DNA from: Kibdelosporangium banguiense
GTDB lineage: Bacteria > Actinomycetota > Actinomycetes > Mycobacteriales > Pseudonocardiaceae
Assembly (NCBI RefSeq): GCF_017876405.1
Contig: NZ_JAGINW010000001.1
Location: 6,337,203-6,401,202, forward strand
Direction: 5' to 3'
Length of the DNA: 64,000 nucleotides
The first letter of the stretch is position 1; every line of letters starts with the position of its first letter. Below, in pieces: positions 16,411 through 25,835 of this stretch. Both the position numbers and the translations under genes were made by a program. The notes under the pieces were generated by a model. It saw only the letters and a program-made list of their open reading frames with translations, was not told the DNA's origin and made no database searches.

Positions 16411-17544
16411 ATGCTTCTTGTCCTGGTGTTCCGCTGGTGTGCGTTCACCTGGATGGCGATCGTCGCGGCGATCGGCGGCCAGGTACGGGAACAGGCGGCC
16501 ACAGTGGCCGTCCTCACGCTACTGGTCACATTGGGCTGGACCGTCTGGCTGACGCTGGCCGCGGTTCGCAAACCCTTTCCGGTGCTCGTGGCCGACTTGA
16601 CACTCGCGATTGGACTCGTGCTGGCCGGCGGGTATTTCCATCCGACGCAACATGTGCTGACGAACCATCCGTCGGTCACAGGTGCGTACCCGATGGCGGC
16701 CGTCGCGGCGTGGGCGGTGATGCGGCAGATCCGTGGTGGACTGATCGCGGGCGCGACCGTCGCCCTCACGCTGCCTTTCGGGTATCTGCTAAATGGTGCG
16801 CCGCTGACCGGATTGTCTTTCTCCCAGACGCTCCAACTGGTCGCGTCCGCGCTGTCGTACGTGCTGGTCGGACTGGCGGTGGGGACGGCTTCGCGTCAGT
16901 TCAACAGGCTGACGCGGGTGGCAGCGCGCAGTACCGAGCAGGCTGCCCGGCTGGCGGAACGTGAGGAGCTCGCTGCTCGTATCCACGACGATGTGTTGCA
17001 GCACTTGGCGGTGGTACGGCGCAAGGGGTTGGACCTCGCCGACCGGGGTGAGCCCCGGCCAGGTGAGTTGCGCGCGTTGATGGCGGCGGTGGGGCAGCAG
17101 GAGAAGGCGTTGCGGGGCATGGTTCTGCCCCCTGAACACAAGCCGCCACAAGGTTCCGCCTCGCTGGCGGAGGCCTTGAACGCCTTGGCCGGTTCGTATG
17201 AGGTGGCTGCGTTCTCGTCGGAGGTCTTGGCGAGTGGCCCGATCGTCCTACCGGAACACGTCGTGACCGAAGTGGTCGCGGCCGCCAGGCAGGTGCTGAA
17301 CAATGTGGTCAAGCACGCGAAAGCCACACAGGTATGGGTTTCCGCTCTCGAAGAGGCGGATCGGATCACGGTCTTCCTGCGGGACAACGGTGTCGGGTTC
17401 TCGTTCGACGAGGAGCGACTACGCGCAGCCGGGCGGCTCGGGCTGCTGGTCAGCGTCCGGGGCCGGATCGAACGGCTGGGCGGCGAGGTCGTCATCCGGG
17501 GCAGGCCCGGCCGTGGCGCCGAGATCGAGCTGCGACTGCCGTGA
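16411..17544 (+). CDS. Sensor histidine kinase, NarL-partner (HisKA_3) type
   Basis: A 377-residue kinase. Several N-terminal transmembrane helices (about 1-150) lack a large external domain, so sensing is probably intramembrane. The HisKA_3 segment has phosphoacceptor His192 in RIHDDVLQHL, and the HATPase part shows VLNNVVKHAKAT and DNGVGF. ATG 16411 is the first plausible start. A strong AAGGAGG lies far upstream (16363-16369) and serves no acceptable start codon in this frame, so the N-terminus is uncertain. The regulator gene starts 12 bp downstream. Confidence 0.88.
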   Translation: MLLVLVFRWCAFTWMAIVAAIGGQVREQAATVAVLTLLVTLGWTVWLTLAAVRKPFPVLVADLTLAIGLVLAGGYFHPTQHVLTNHPSVTGAYPMAAVAAWAVMRQIRGGLIAGATVALTLPFGYLLNGAPLTGLSFSQTLQLVASALSYVLVGLAVGTASRQFNRLTRVAARSTEQAARLAEREELAARIHDDVLQHLAVVRRKGLDLADRGEPRPGELRALMAAVGQQEKALRGMVLPPEHKPPQGSASLAEALNALAGSYEVAAFSSEVLASGPIVLPEHVVTEVVAAARQVLNNVVKHAKATQVWVSALEEADRITVFLRDNGVGFSFDEERLRAAGRLGLLVSVRGRIERLGGEVVIRGRPGRGAEIELRLP

Positions 17545-17556
17545 CATTCTGGACAT

Positions 17557-18150
17557 ATGCGTGTCCTAGTCGTCGACGACCATCCGGTGACCAGAGGCGG
17601 GGTCGTGGCCGGTCTCGCGCCTGAGTTCACCGCCTTCGAGGCGGACAGTATCGAGTCCGCGTCGAAGTCGGTGGCGGCGGACTCGCCGCAGGTTGTGCTT
17701 GTGGACCTGCAGCTCGGCGACGAGAACGGCGTGGATCTCATTCAGGCGCTTGCCGAGCGGCATCCCGGGGTCCGGATTCTGGTGCTGTCGCAGGCGCCGC
17801 TCGCCGACGTCGTTCAGGCGATCCGTGCGGGCGCGCACGGCTATGTCGGCAAGAGTGCGTCCACAGCGGACCTTCGGGCGGCCGTCCAGGCGGTGATCGA
17901 CGGTCCGGTGGTGCCGCCTGAGTTGGCCGCCCGGCTGGTCGCCGAGTTCCGTCAGGACTCCAGCCTGACCGCGCGGGAACAGGACGTGCTGCGGGCGCTG
18001 GCCCGCGGGTTCGACAACCGGGAGATCGCCGACGACCTGGCGATCTCCGTGCGGACGGTCAACCGGCACCTGGAGTCCATCCGCGACAAGCTCGGTACCC
18101 GGCGGCGGTCGGAACTGATGCGGATCGCCCGCGAACGGCACTCTGGGTGA
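17557..18150 (+). CDS. NarL/FixJ-family response regulator
   Basis: A 197-residue regulator. The receiver domain has D7/D8 and phosphoacceptor Asp50 in VVLVDLQLGDENG, with Lys in GYVGKSAS. The LuxR-type HTH (about 130-190) has LTAREQDVLRALARGFDNREI split around the turn, then AISVRTVNRHLESIRDKL. It pairs with the kinase just upstream. The target genes are not evident. Confidence 0.95.
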   Translation: MRVLVVDDHPVTRGGVVAGLAPEFTAFEADSIESASKSVAADSPQVVLVDLQLGDENGVDLIQALAERHPGVRILVLSQAPLADVVQAIRAGAHGYVGKSASTADLRAAVQAVIDGPVVPPELAARLVAEFRQDSSLTAREQDVLRALARGFDNREIADDLAISVRTVNRHLESIRDKLGTRRRSELMRIARERHSG

Positions 18151-18313
18151 AGATACCCAGCCGGATGGGTTTTACCGGGCGTTTTCCCGATCGGCTGAAT
18201 GCGTGAAAATATCCCCCGCAGGTTGTTTGCCAGAGGGGGGAAACGCTGTGGAAAAGGCCGACGGGACGATTCAGGAATACCTTGGCTTCGGGCAGTCCGC
18301 CGGATCGGGTGGA

Positions 18314-18997
18314 TCACCGGATACTACCCGCTGCCAGGGCGAGGGCGTGCCGTCGGCCTGGGCATAGCCGGGTTTTCCCGCCGAACGGCGATGCACTGAT
18401 ATCCAGCGTCACCAGGGTGCCCGCCGGAATGAGGACCGAGCCGATCCGGACGTCCTCCAGGGCTTTCCTGCGGGTGACCCGGACGGGTGGCCGGCGCATG
18501 ACCAGTTCGGCGATGGGGGTCAAACCGTCGGCAGCTGCGATCAAGGCTGCGGTGGCGTCACATGCCTGGACGAGGATTCCGATCCGGTTCGCGGTCACGT
18601 CCGGATCGGCGTCGGGCAGGGCCGATACCAGGTGCGCCACGGCTGAGTCCGGCGCGACCTCGTAGACACCCTGGTACGCCGCCGCGACCGCCCGGACCGC
18701 GGTCACGGCGGCCTCCACGTCAGCGATTCCGAGCGCGGCGGCCAGCACCGCGACGGGAACGTATCGCGGGTCCACATCGGACTCCGCTGCCTGTGCCCGG
18801 AGCTCCTCAGGGTTCAGCCGCGCAAGCTCAGCCTCAACGATCGCACGCAGCCGCGCGTGCTCGCTGCCGGAGGTGAACCGCGCGACCGAGGCACGTAGCC
18901 ACGCCATGGTCCCGACCGGTCCGGCGGGCGGCGCGGGCGGCGGCACGAACCGTGGATCAGTGAGAATCTCCTGCACAGCGGGTCCGGTGATGTCCAT
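18314..18997 (-). CDS. Short cytochrome P450-like protein
   Basis: A 227-residue protein, about half the size of a normal P450. The heme-loop signature is present (FGGKTRLCPGRRHALALAAG) and an ALIAAADGLTP-like I-helix remnant precedes it, but the N-terminal half of the fold is missing and the chain ends right after the cysteine helix. MDITGPAVQEILTDPRF is a normal-looking start with TAGCTT 6 nt upstream. Small P450-like proteins of this type recur in actinomycetes, so it may be a degenerate but expressed family rather than fresh decay. Confidence 0.65.
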   Translation of the reverse strand: MDITGPAVQEILTDPRFVPPPAPPAGPVGTMAWLRASVARFTSGSEHARLRAIVEAELARLNPEELRAQAAESDVDPRYVPVAVLAAALGIADVEAAVTAVRAVAAAYQGVYEVAPDSAVAHLVSALPDADPDVTANRIGILVQACDATAALIAAADGLTPIAELVMRRPPVRVTRRKALEDVRIGSVLIPAGTLVTLDISASPFGGKTRLCPGRRHALALAAGSIR

Positions 18998-19003
18998 GGT
19001 CGC

Positions 19004-19009
19004 AAGCTA
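19004..19009 (-). promoter_or_regulatory. -10 hexamer TAGCTT for the short P450-like gene
   Basis: TAGCTT (minus strand) is 6 nt before ATG 18997. Confidence 0.4.
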
Positions 19010-19090
19010 GGCCCGCAACGTTTCGGTCGCGGCCGTAGTGTTGTGACGCTCCCAACCAGTGAACGCCCTTTCGGAATCATGCGGGTCGAT

Positions 19091-19096
19091 TAACGT
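19091..19096 (+). promoter_or_regulatory. -10 hexamer TAACGT for mshC
   Basis: TAACGT is 7 nt before ATG 19104, supporting that start and a leaderless message. Confidence 0.4.
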
Positions 19097-19103
19097 ATTT
19101 GAC

Positions 19104-20342
19104 ATGCAGACTTGGGCTTCGACACCGGTTCCACGCGTCGCGGGCACCCCGCGTCCACTGCGGCTCTACGACACCGCCGCCGGCGAGATACGGCCGACCG
19201 CGCCGGGATCGACCGCGGGCCTGTACGTCTGCGGAATCACGCCCTACGACGCCACCCACCTCGGGCACGCGGCCACCTATCTGACGTTCGACCTGGTCCA
19301 CCGCCTGTGGCTGGACAACGGGCACGACGTGAACTACGTCCAGAACGTCACCGACATCGACGACCCGCTGCTGGAGCGCGCCGAACGCGACCAGGACGAC
19401 TGGGTCGTGCTGGGCATGCGCGAGACAGCCCTGTTCCGCGAGGACATGGTCGCGCTGCGGGTGCTGCCGCCGCGCTCGTACGTCGGCGCGGTCGAGTCGA
19501 TCCCGGAGATCGTCGAGGCGATCGGCAAACTGCTCGCGGGCGGCCACGCCTACCGCGTCGACGACGCCGAGTACCCGGACATCTACTTCGACCACGCGGC
19601 GACCGGCCAGTTCGGCTACGAGTCCCGCTACCCAGAGCAGACCATGCTCGAGTTGTTCGCCGAGCGCGGCGGCGACCCCGACCGTCCCGGCAAACGGCAC
19701 CCGCTCGACGCCCTGCTGTGGCGCGTCGAGCGGCCCGGCGAGCCCGCATGGGACAGCGAGGTCGGCCGTGGCCGCCCAGGCTGGCACGTGGAGTGCTCGG
19801 TGATCGCCCTCAACCGCCTCGGGACGGCATTCGACGTGCAGGGCGGCGGATCAGACCTGATCTTCCCGCACCACGAGAACAGCGCCGCGCACGCGGAGGC
19901 GCTCACCGGCGAGCACCCGTTCGCCCGGCACTACGTCCACTCCGGGATGATCGGCCTGGACGGGGAGAAGATGTCCAAGTCGCGCGGCAACCTGGTGTTC
20001 GTCTCGCGCCTGCGGGCCGACAAGATCGACCCGATGGCCGTGCGCCTGGCCCTCTTCGCCGGCCACTACCGCGAAGACCGCGCATGGACAGACGCGCTGC
20101 TCGCCGAAGGCCAGGCCAGGCTCGCCCGCTGGCGCGAGGCCGCATCCCTGGAGGCAGGCCCAGACGCCGCCGACGTCATCGCACGCCTGCGCGACCACCT
20201 ATCCAACGACCTGGACACCCCGAACGCCCTGCTGGCCGCGGACGCATGGGTCACCGAGGCCCTCACCGGCCGAGGCCAGGACGAGTCCTCACCCGCACAG
20301 TTCCGCGACGCCGTGGACGCCTTGCTCGGCGTGGCCCTCTAG
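19104..20342 (+). CDS. mshC: L-cysteine:1D-myo-inositol 2-amino-2-deoxy-alpha-D-glucopyranoside ligase (MshC)
   Basis: A 412-residue ATP-dependent ligase that joins cysteine to GlcN-Ins in mycothiol synthesis. It is a cysteinyl-tRNA synthetase homologue lacking the anticodon-binding C-terminus. Visible features are YVCGITPYDATHLGHAATY (zinc Cys plus HIGH-like motif), WHVECSVIA and FPHHENSAAHAEA (zinc ligands), and KMSKS at 289-293. Length and the lead-in WASTPVPR are typical of MshC rather than CysS. The ATG at 19104 is chosen over an upstream start at 19059 on length and promoter position. Confidence 0.95.
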   Translation: MQTWASTPVPRVAGTPRPLRLYDTAAGEIRPTAPGSTAGLYVCGITPYDATHLGHAATYLTFDLVHRLWLDNGHDVNYVQNVTDIDDPLLERAERDQDDWVVLGMRETALFREDMVALRVLPPRSYVGAVESIPEIVEAIGKLLAGGHAYRVDDAEYPDIYFDHAATGQFGYESRYPEQTMLELFAERGGDPDRPGKRHPLDALLWRVERPGEPAWDSEVGRGRPGWHVECSVIALNRLGTAFDVQGGGSDLIFPHHENSAAHAEALTGEHPFARHYVHSGMIGLDGEKMSKSRGNLVFVSRLRADKIDPMAVRLALFAGHYREDRAWTDALLAEGQARLARWREAASLEAGPDAADVIARLRDHLSNDLDTPNALLAADAWVTEALTGRGQDESSPAQFRDAVDALLGVAL

Positions 20343-20566
20343 CGCCACGGGGCCAGCCAGCGTTCCGGGCCAGTCGCGGCTCCGGCCTGGCCAGGCCCGG
20401 CTGGGTCAGGCCAGGCCGGGTCGCTGGCGCGAACAGGATCGACACAGCCCGGTGACAGCGTCGGGTCTGTCCTTGGGTGTGCCGAGATCCGCCTGAGCCG
20501 CGGCCTCCCCGTGCACGACTTCAACTACGGAACGATCCAGACCCCGGCGGTGGTTCCGCCCAAGCG

Positions 20567-20607
20567 GGGTGAACCCGTGCGAACGGTCCATTCGCACGGG
20601 TTCACCC
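20567..20607. terminator. Bidirectional terminator between mshC and the PAC2 gene
   Basis: GGGTGAACCCGTGCGAA (20567-20583) and its exact complement (20591-20607) form a perfect 17-bp stem with a 7-nt loop, between two convergent genes and 12 bp from the PAC2 stop. The remainder of this 277-bp gap holds GGCCAGGC-rich repeats near 20350-20430 and no gene. Confidence 0.85.
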
Positions 20608-20619
20608 GGCGACCTGGGC

Positions 20620-21519
20620 TTATTGAGGGCCGCCGAGGCCGCGTCCGGGGCCGCCTGGGCCTGGGCGGCGGCGCCGGAGGTAGCGCTCGAATTCGGCGGC
20701 GATGGCGTCGCCGCTGGTTTCGTTGAGTGTGATCGCCGCGTCGCCGCGTTCCTCGAGGGCGCGGACGTAGTTGCTGACGTCCTCGTCCTCCTCGGCCATT
20801 TCGCTGACGGTCCGTTGCCACTCGTCGGCCTGTTCGGGCAGGGCGCCGAGCGGCACCTCGACGTCCAGCACTTCCTCGACACGGTGCAGCAAGGCCAAGG
20901 TCGCCTTGGGTGAGGGTGGCTGGGACACGTAGTGCGGAACGGCTGCCCACAGCGAGATCGCCGGAATGCCGGCCTGCACGCACGCGTCCTGCAGCACGCC
21001 GACTATCCCGGTTGGGCCCTGGTAGCGGGAACGCTCCAGGCCGAACCGGGAGGCGGACGCGGCGTCGTAGGCCGTTCCGGTCACTGGGACAGGACGGGTG
21101 TGCGGCGTGTCGGCGAGCATCGAGCCGAGCGTGACCACGGTCGTGACACCGAGGCGCTCGATGTGCTCCAGCAGTTCGGCGCAGAACTTCCGCCAGCGCA
21201 TGTTCGGCTCGATGCCGTGCACCAGGACGATGTCCCTCGACGAGCCCGGGGGACGGCAGGTGGACAGCCGGGTCGTCGGCCATTCCACCCGCCGGGTGAC
21301 TCCGTCGACCAGCCGTACTGTGGGCCGCGTCACCTGGAAGTCGTAGTAGTCGTCCGGGTCGATGTCCACCAATGGGGTGGCATCCCAGGTCAGTTGCAGG
21401 TGTTCGACCGCCGTACTCGCCGCGTCGCCCGCGTCGTTCCAGCCTTCGAACGCGGCGATCAGAATAGGCTCCACCAGCGGGGGTGGGCTGGCGCTGCTCT
21501 GCGGGTCGTGATCGGTCAC
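20620..21519 (-). CDS. PAC2-family protein
   Basis: A 299-residue protein of the proteasome-assembly-chaperone-2 superfamily: ILIAAFEGWNDAGDAAS at the N-terminus, DIVLVHGIEPNMRWRKF, TLGSMLADTPHTRPVPVTG, and LWAAVPHYVSQPPSPKA. It ends in a low-complexity Gly/Pro/Arg tail. The actinobacterial members are conserved near the Pup-proteasome locus, but a direct assembly role in bacteria is not established. GTG 21519 is preceded by a -10 at the leaderless distance, mirror-symmetric with metH. Confidence 0.9.
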   Translation of the reverse strand: MTDHDPQSSASPPPLVEPILIAAFEGWNDAGDAASTAVEHLQLTWDATPLVDIDPDDYYDFQVTRPTVRLVDGVTRRVEWPTTRLSTCRPPGSSRDIVLVHGIEPNMRWRKFCAELLEHIERLGVTTVVTLGSMLADTPHTRPVPVTGTAYDAASASRFGLERSRYQGPTGIVGVLQDACVQAGIPAISLWAAVPHYVSQPPSPKATLALLHRVEEVLDVEVPLGALPEQADEWQRTVSEMAEEDEDVSNYVRALEERGDAAITLNETSGDAIAAEFERYLRRRRPGPGGPGRGLGGPQ

Positions 21520-21525
21520 CGGCCA

Positions 21526-21531
21526 AGCCTA
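21526..21531 (-). promoter_or_regulatory. -10 hexamer TAGGCT for the PAC2 gene
   Basis: TAGGCT (minus strand) is 6 nt before GTG 21519. The 12 bases around it match the metH copy in inverted orientation. Confidence 0.5.
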
Positions 21532-21578
21532 CGACCCCGGGACACCAACTGGAGAGCTCAGGTGCTGGTGCGTGTCCG

Positions 21579-21584
21579 TAGGCT
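21579..21584 (+). promoter_or_regulatory. -10 hexamer TAGGCT for metH
   Basis: TAGGCT is 6 nt before ATG 21591. No cobalamin riboswitch fits in the 71-bp intergenic space. Confidence 0.5.
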
Positions 21585-21590
21585 TGGCCC

Positions 21591-24500
21591 ATGCCATCGC
21601 CCCTGCTTGATGCCGTCAACGACAGAGTCGTCGTCGCGGACGGTGCGATGGGTACCGCGTTGCAGGCGCATGACCTGTCGTTGGACGATTTCGCTGGTCT
21701 TGAGGGCTGTAACGAGATCTTGAACGTGACCCGGCCGGATGTGGTGCGCGGGGTGCACCGGGGTTATTTCGAGGCCGGTGCGGACGCGGTGGAGACCAAT
21801 ACGTTCGGCGCGAACCTGGCCAATCTGGCCGAGTACGACATCCCGGACCGGATTCGGGAGTTGTCGCTGGCAGGCGCCCGGCTCGCGCGGGACGTGGCCG
21901 ACGAGTTCAGTACCCCGGTGCGGCCGCGGTTCGTGCTGGGGTCGGTGGGGCCGGGTACCAAGCTGCCGACTCTGGGGCACGCGAAGTTCACCGATTTGCG
22001 TGACGCCTACACCGACTCGGTGCGGGGTCTGCTCGAAGGTGGTATCGACGCGGTGGTCGTGGAGACCTCGCAGGACCTGTTGCAGACCAAGGCCGCGATC
22101 ATCGGCGCCCGGCACGCGATGCACCGTGAGGGCCGTGCGGTCCCGGTGATCGCGCAGGTGACCGTGGAGACGACCGGCACGATGCTGCTCGGCTCGGAGA
22201 TCGGTGCCGCGCTGGCGGCGTTGGAACCGCTGGGGATTGATCTGATCGGGTTGAACTGCGCGACCGGTCCGGCCGAGATGAGCGAGCACCTGCGGCACCT
22301 GGCCAAGCACGCCCGGATCGGGTTGTCGGTGATGCCGAACGCCGGCCTGCCGCAGCTCGGGCCGGACGGCGCGGTCTACCCGCTGGGGCCCGAGGAGCTG
22401 GCCGGGGCGTTGGCGACGTTCGTGACGGAGTTCGGCGCGCGCCTGGTCGGCGGCTGCTGCGGCACCACCAGCGCGCACATCAGGGCAGTCTCCGACGCGG
22501 TCCGGAATCTCACTCCCCGAGACCGGCGGCCGCGGCCGGAGCCGGGCGTGTCGTCGCTCTACCAGGCCGTGCCGTTCCGGCAGGACACCTCGGTGTTGAT
22601 GATCGGCGAGCGGACCAACGCCAACGGCTCCAAGGTGTTTCGTGAGGCGATGCTGGCTGGCCGGTTCGAGGACTGTGTGGAGATCGCGCGTGACCAGACC
22701 CGCGATGGTGCTCACCTGCTGGATCTCTGTGTGGACTACGTCGGCCGCGACGGCGTGGCCGACATGACCGAGATCGCCGGCCGGCTGGCGACCGCGTCCA
22801 CGCTGCCGATCATGCTCGACTCGACCGAGGTGAACGTCCTGGAAGCCGGGCTGCGGCAGCTCGGCGGCCGGTGCGCGATCAACTCGGTGAACTTCGAGGA
22901 CGGCGACGGGCCCGAGTCCCGGTATCACCGCACGATGGAGCTGGTCACCGAGTACGGCGCCGCGGTGGTCGCGTTGTGCATCGACGAGACCGGCCAGGCC
23001 CGTACCGCGGACACCAAACTCGCGGTGGCCACGCGCCTGATCGAGGACCTCACCCGCCGGTGGGGGATGCGGGCCTGCGACATCATCATCGACACGTTGA
23101 CCTTCACCATCGCCACCGGTCAGGAGGAGTCACGGCGGGACGCCGCGGAGACGATCGAGTCGATCCGGCAGCTCAAGCAGCGTTATCCCGACGTGCAGAC
23201 GACGCTCGGCCTTTCGAATGTCTCCTTCGGGCTCAACCCGGCCGCCCGCCAGGTACTCAACTCGGTCTTCCTGCACGAATGCGTCCAAGCGGGCCTGGAT
23301 ACCGCGATCGTGCACGCGTCCAAGATCCTGCCGATGGCCCGGATCCCCGACGAGCAGCGCACGGTCGCGCTGGATCTGGTCTACGACAGGCGATCCGAGG
23401 GCTACGACCCGCTGACCCGGTTCATGGAGCTGTTCGAGGGCGTCACGGCCTCGTCGAACAAGGCGTCGCGTGCCGAGGAGTTGGCGGGGCTGCCGTTGTT
23501 CGAACGGCTGGAGCGTCGGATCGTCGACGGCGAGCGCAACGGCCTGGACGGCGATCTGGAGGAGGCGCTGACCCAGCGGCCGGCGTTGGAGATCATCAAC
23601 AACACGCTGCTGTCCGGGATGAAGACGGTGGGGGAGTTGTTCGGGTCGGGGCAGATGCAGTTGCCGTTCGTGCTGCAGTCCGCGGAGGTGATGAAGGCCG
23701 CGGTGGCGTATCTGGAACCGCATATGGACAAGAGCGACGACGCGGGCAAGGGCCGGATCGTGCTGGCCACGGTCAAGGGCGATGTGCACGACATCGGCAA
23801 GAACCTGGTGGACATCATCCTGTCCAACAACGGCTACGAGGTGGTCAACATCGGCATCAAGCAGCCGATCACCACCATTCTGGACGCCGCGGCCGAGCAC
23901 CGCGCCGACGTGATCGGCATGTCCGGGCTGCTGGTCAAGTCCACCGTGATCATGAAGGAGAACCTCGAGGAGATGAACTCCCGGGGTGTGGCCGCGCGCT
24001 GGCCGGTCCTGCTCGGCGGCGCCGCCCTGACCCGGGCCTATGTCGAGAACGACCTGACCGAGATGTACTTCGGTGATGTCCGCTACGCCCGGGATGCGTT
24101 CGAGGGCCTGCGGTTGATGGACGCGATCATGGCCGCCAAACGCGGCGAATCCCCGCTGGTGGACCCGGAAGCCGAAGCCGCAGCGGCTGAACGTAAGGCT
24201 CGCCGGGAACGAGCGTTGCGCATCGCGGAGGCACGCAAAGCCGACGAGGCGGCCGAACCGGTGGCCGAGCGGTCCACTGTGGCCACTGGTGTCCCGATCC
24301 CGGCGCCGCCGTTCTGGGGAAGCCGTGTGGTGCGGGGTATCCCGGTCGCCGACTACGCCGCGATGCTCGACGAACGCGCGACTTTCCTTGGCCAGTGGGG
24401 ACTGCGCGGCACACGCACCGGGACGGGACCGTCCTATGAGGAGCTTGTCGAATCCGAAGGACGACCGAGGCTGCGGGCCTGGATGGAACGCCTTGCCACA

Positions 24501-25118
24501 CAAGGAGTCCTCGCCCACGCTGCAGTCGTCTATGGGTATTTCCCTTGCGTCGCCGAGGGCGACGACCTGGTCATCCTGTCCGAGCCGACCATCGACGCGC
24601 CAGAACGGACCCGGTTCACCTTCCCGCGGCAGCGCACGCAACGCAGGCTCTGCCTGGCCGACTTCTTCCGCCCGCGGGACGCGGGCGAGGTCGATGTGGT
24701 GGCGTTCCAGCTGGTCACCATGGGTCAGCCGATCGCCGACGCGGCCGCGGAACTGTTCGCCGCCGACGCCTACCGCGACTACCTCGAACTTCACGGCCTC
24801 GGCGTCCAGCTCACCGAGGCACTCGCCGAGTACTGGCATCGGCGCGTGCGCGGCGAACTGCTGTGGGCGACCGGGCGGCCGGTGGCCGATGAGGACCCGG
24901 ATCACATCGAGGAGTTCTTCGAACTCGGATACCGTGGAGCGAGGTTCTCCCTCGGCTACGGCGCCTGCCCGAACCTGGAGGACCGCGCCAAGATCGTGGA
25001 ACTGCTCGAGCCCGAACGCGTCGGCGTCAAGCTCTCCGAGGAGTTCCAGCTGCATCCGGAGCAGTCCACCGACGCGATCGTGCTGCACCATCCGGAGGCC
25101 AAATACTTCAACACATGA
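21591..25118 (+). CDS. metH: Cobalamin-dependent methionine synthase
   Basis: A 1175-residue enzyme transferring a methyl group from methyltetrahydrofolate to homocysteine through methylcobalamin. All four modules are present: homocysteine domain (about 1-310) with zinc ligands Cys223, Cys289 and Cys290; folate-binding domain (about 330-620, starting near MIGERTNANGSKVF); cobalamin domain (about 640-890) with lower-ligand His733 in DVHDIGKN; and C-terminal AdoMet reactivation domain (about 920-1175, RRVRGELLWATG and GYGACPNLEDR). A HAD phosphatase and hisE-hisG follow on the same strand. Confidence 0.98.
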   Translation: MPSPLLDAVNDRVVVADGAMGTALQAHDLSLDDFAGLEGCNEILNVTRPDVVRGVHRGYFEAGADAVETNTFGANLANLAEYDIPDRIRELSLAGARLARDVADEFSTPVRPRFVLGSVGPGTKLPTLGHAKFTDLRDAYTDSVRGLLEGGIDAVVVETSQDLLQTKAAIIGARHAMHREGRAVPVIAQVTVETTGTMLLGSEIGAALAALEPLGIDLIGLNCATGPAEMSEHLRHLAKHARIGLSVMPNAGLPQLGPDGAVYPLGPEELAGALATFVTEFGARLVGGCCGTTSAHIRAVSDAVRNLTPRDRRPRPEPGVSSLYQAVPFRQDTSVLMIGERTNANGSKVFREAMLAGRFEDCVEIARDQTRDGAHLLDLCVDYVGRDGVADMTEIAGRLATASTLPIMLDSTEVNVLEAGLRQLGGRCAINSVNFEDGDGPESRYHRTMELVTEYGAAVVALCIDETGQARTADTKLAVATRLIEDLTRRWGMRACDIIIDTLTFTIATGQEESRRDAAETIESIRQLKQRYPDVQTTLGLSNVSFGLNPAARQVLNSVFLHECVQAGLDTAIVHASKILPMARIPDEQRTVALDLVYDRRSEGYDPLTRFMELFEGVTASSNKASRAEELAGLPLFERLERRIVDGERNGLDGDLEEALTQRPALEIINNTLLSGMKTVGELFGSGQMQLPFVLQSAEVMKAAVAYLEPHMDKSDDAGKGRIVLATVKGDVHDIGKNLVDIILSNNGYEVVNIGIKQPITTILDAAAEHRADVIGMSGLLVKSTVIMKENLEEMNSRGVAARWPVLLGGAALTRAYVENDLTEMYFGDVRYARDAFEGLRLMDAIMAAKRGESPLVDPEAEAAAAERKARRERALRIAEARKADEAAEPVAERSTVATGVPIPAPPFWGSRVVRGIPVADYAAMLDERATFLGQWGLRGTRTGTGPSYEELVESEGRPRLRAWMERLATQGVLAHAAVVYGYFPCVAEGDDLVILSEPTIDAPERTRFTFPRQRTQRRLCLADFFRPRDAGEVDVVAFQLVTMGQPIADAAAELFAADAYRDYLELHGLGVQLTEALAEYWHRRVRGELLWATGRPVADEDPDHIEEFFELGYRGARFSLGYGACPNLEDRAKIVELLEPERVGVKLSEEFQLHPEQSTDAIVLHHPEAKYFNT

Positions 25119-25130
25119 GGGGGAAACCGC

Positions 25131-25790
25131 GTGTCACGGGTGCCCGAGGCCGTGCTGTGGGACATGGACGGGACGCTGGTCGATTCCGAGAAGCTCTGGG
25201 ACATCGGGCTGCGTGAGCTCGCCGAACAGCTGGGCGGTGAACTCGACGCACGCACCAGGGACGCGGTCGTCGGCTCCAACATGGACAACACCATGCTGGA
25301 GATCTTCACCTCGCTCGGCCTGGACCCGGAGCCCGCCGCCATGGAGAAAGCGGCGACCTGGCTGACCGAGCGCACGGCATCACTGTTCCGGAACGGACTG
25401 CCCTGGCGGCCGGGCGCCCGCGAGGCCCTGGAGTCGTTACAGGCGCACGATGTCCCTATGGCTTTGGTCACGTCCACCGAGCGCGCCCTGACCGAACTCG
25501 CCCTCGAATCGATCGGCCGCGCGTTCTTTTCGGCGACCATCTGCGGTGACGAAGTGGACGGTCGCAACAAGCCCCACCCAGCGCCATACCTGATGGCCGC
25601 CGACCTGCTCGGAGTCCCCGCCACACGATGTGTCGCGGTCGAGGACTCACTGCTGGGAATGCAGTCGGCCGTGGCCGCGGGATGCACTGTGCTGGTGGTC
25701 CCGGCGGAGGTTCCGATCCCGCCGGGCGAGGGCTGGACTGTCCGGGAATCCCTCGTTGGTGTCGACGCGTACACGCTCGGGGCTTTGTGA
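25131..25790 (+). CDS. HAD-superfamily phosphatase
   Basis: A 219-residue HAD subfamily IA hydrolase. Motif I is WDMDGTLVDSE (nucleophile Asp), motif II LVTST, motif III Lys in KPHPAPY, and motif IV VAVEDSLLGMQSA, with a helical cap between motifs I and II. GTG 25131 has GGGGGAAA upstream and lies 12 bp after metH, so they are probably co-transcribed. Its position before hisE-hisG is conserved in actinobacteria as I recall it, but the substrate is unknown. Confidence 0.93.
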   Translation: MSRVPEAVLWDMDGTLVDSEKLWDIGLRELAEQLGGELDARTRDAVVGSNMDNTMLEIFTSLGLDPEPAAMEKAATWLTERTASLFRNGLPWRPGAREALESLQAHDVPMALVTSTERALTELALESIGRAFFSATICGDEVDGRNKPHPAPYLMAADLLGVPATRCVAVEDSLLGMQSAVAAGCTVLVVPAEVPIPPGEGWTVRESLVGVDAYTLGAL

Positions 25791-25835
25791 CCCGTCCGTA
25801 TGGGAGATAGCAGGGCGGGATGAAAGGATTCCCGT

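Noticed and set aside
21520..21590. Cobalamin riboswitch upstream of metH
   Set aside because: The intergenic space is 71 bp, filled by two promoters at leaderless distance, and shows no B12-box.
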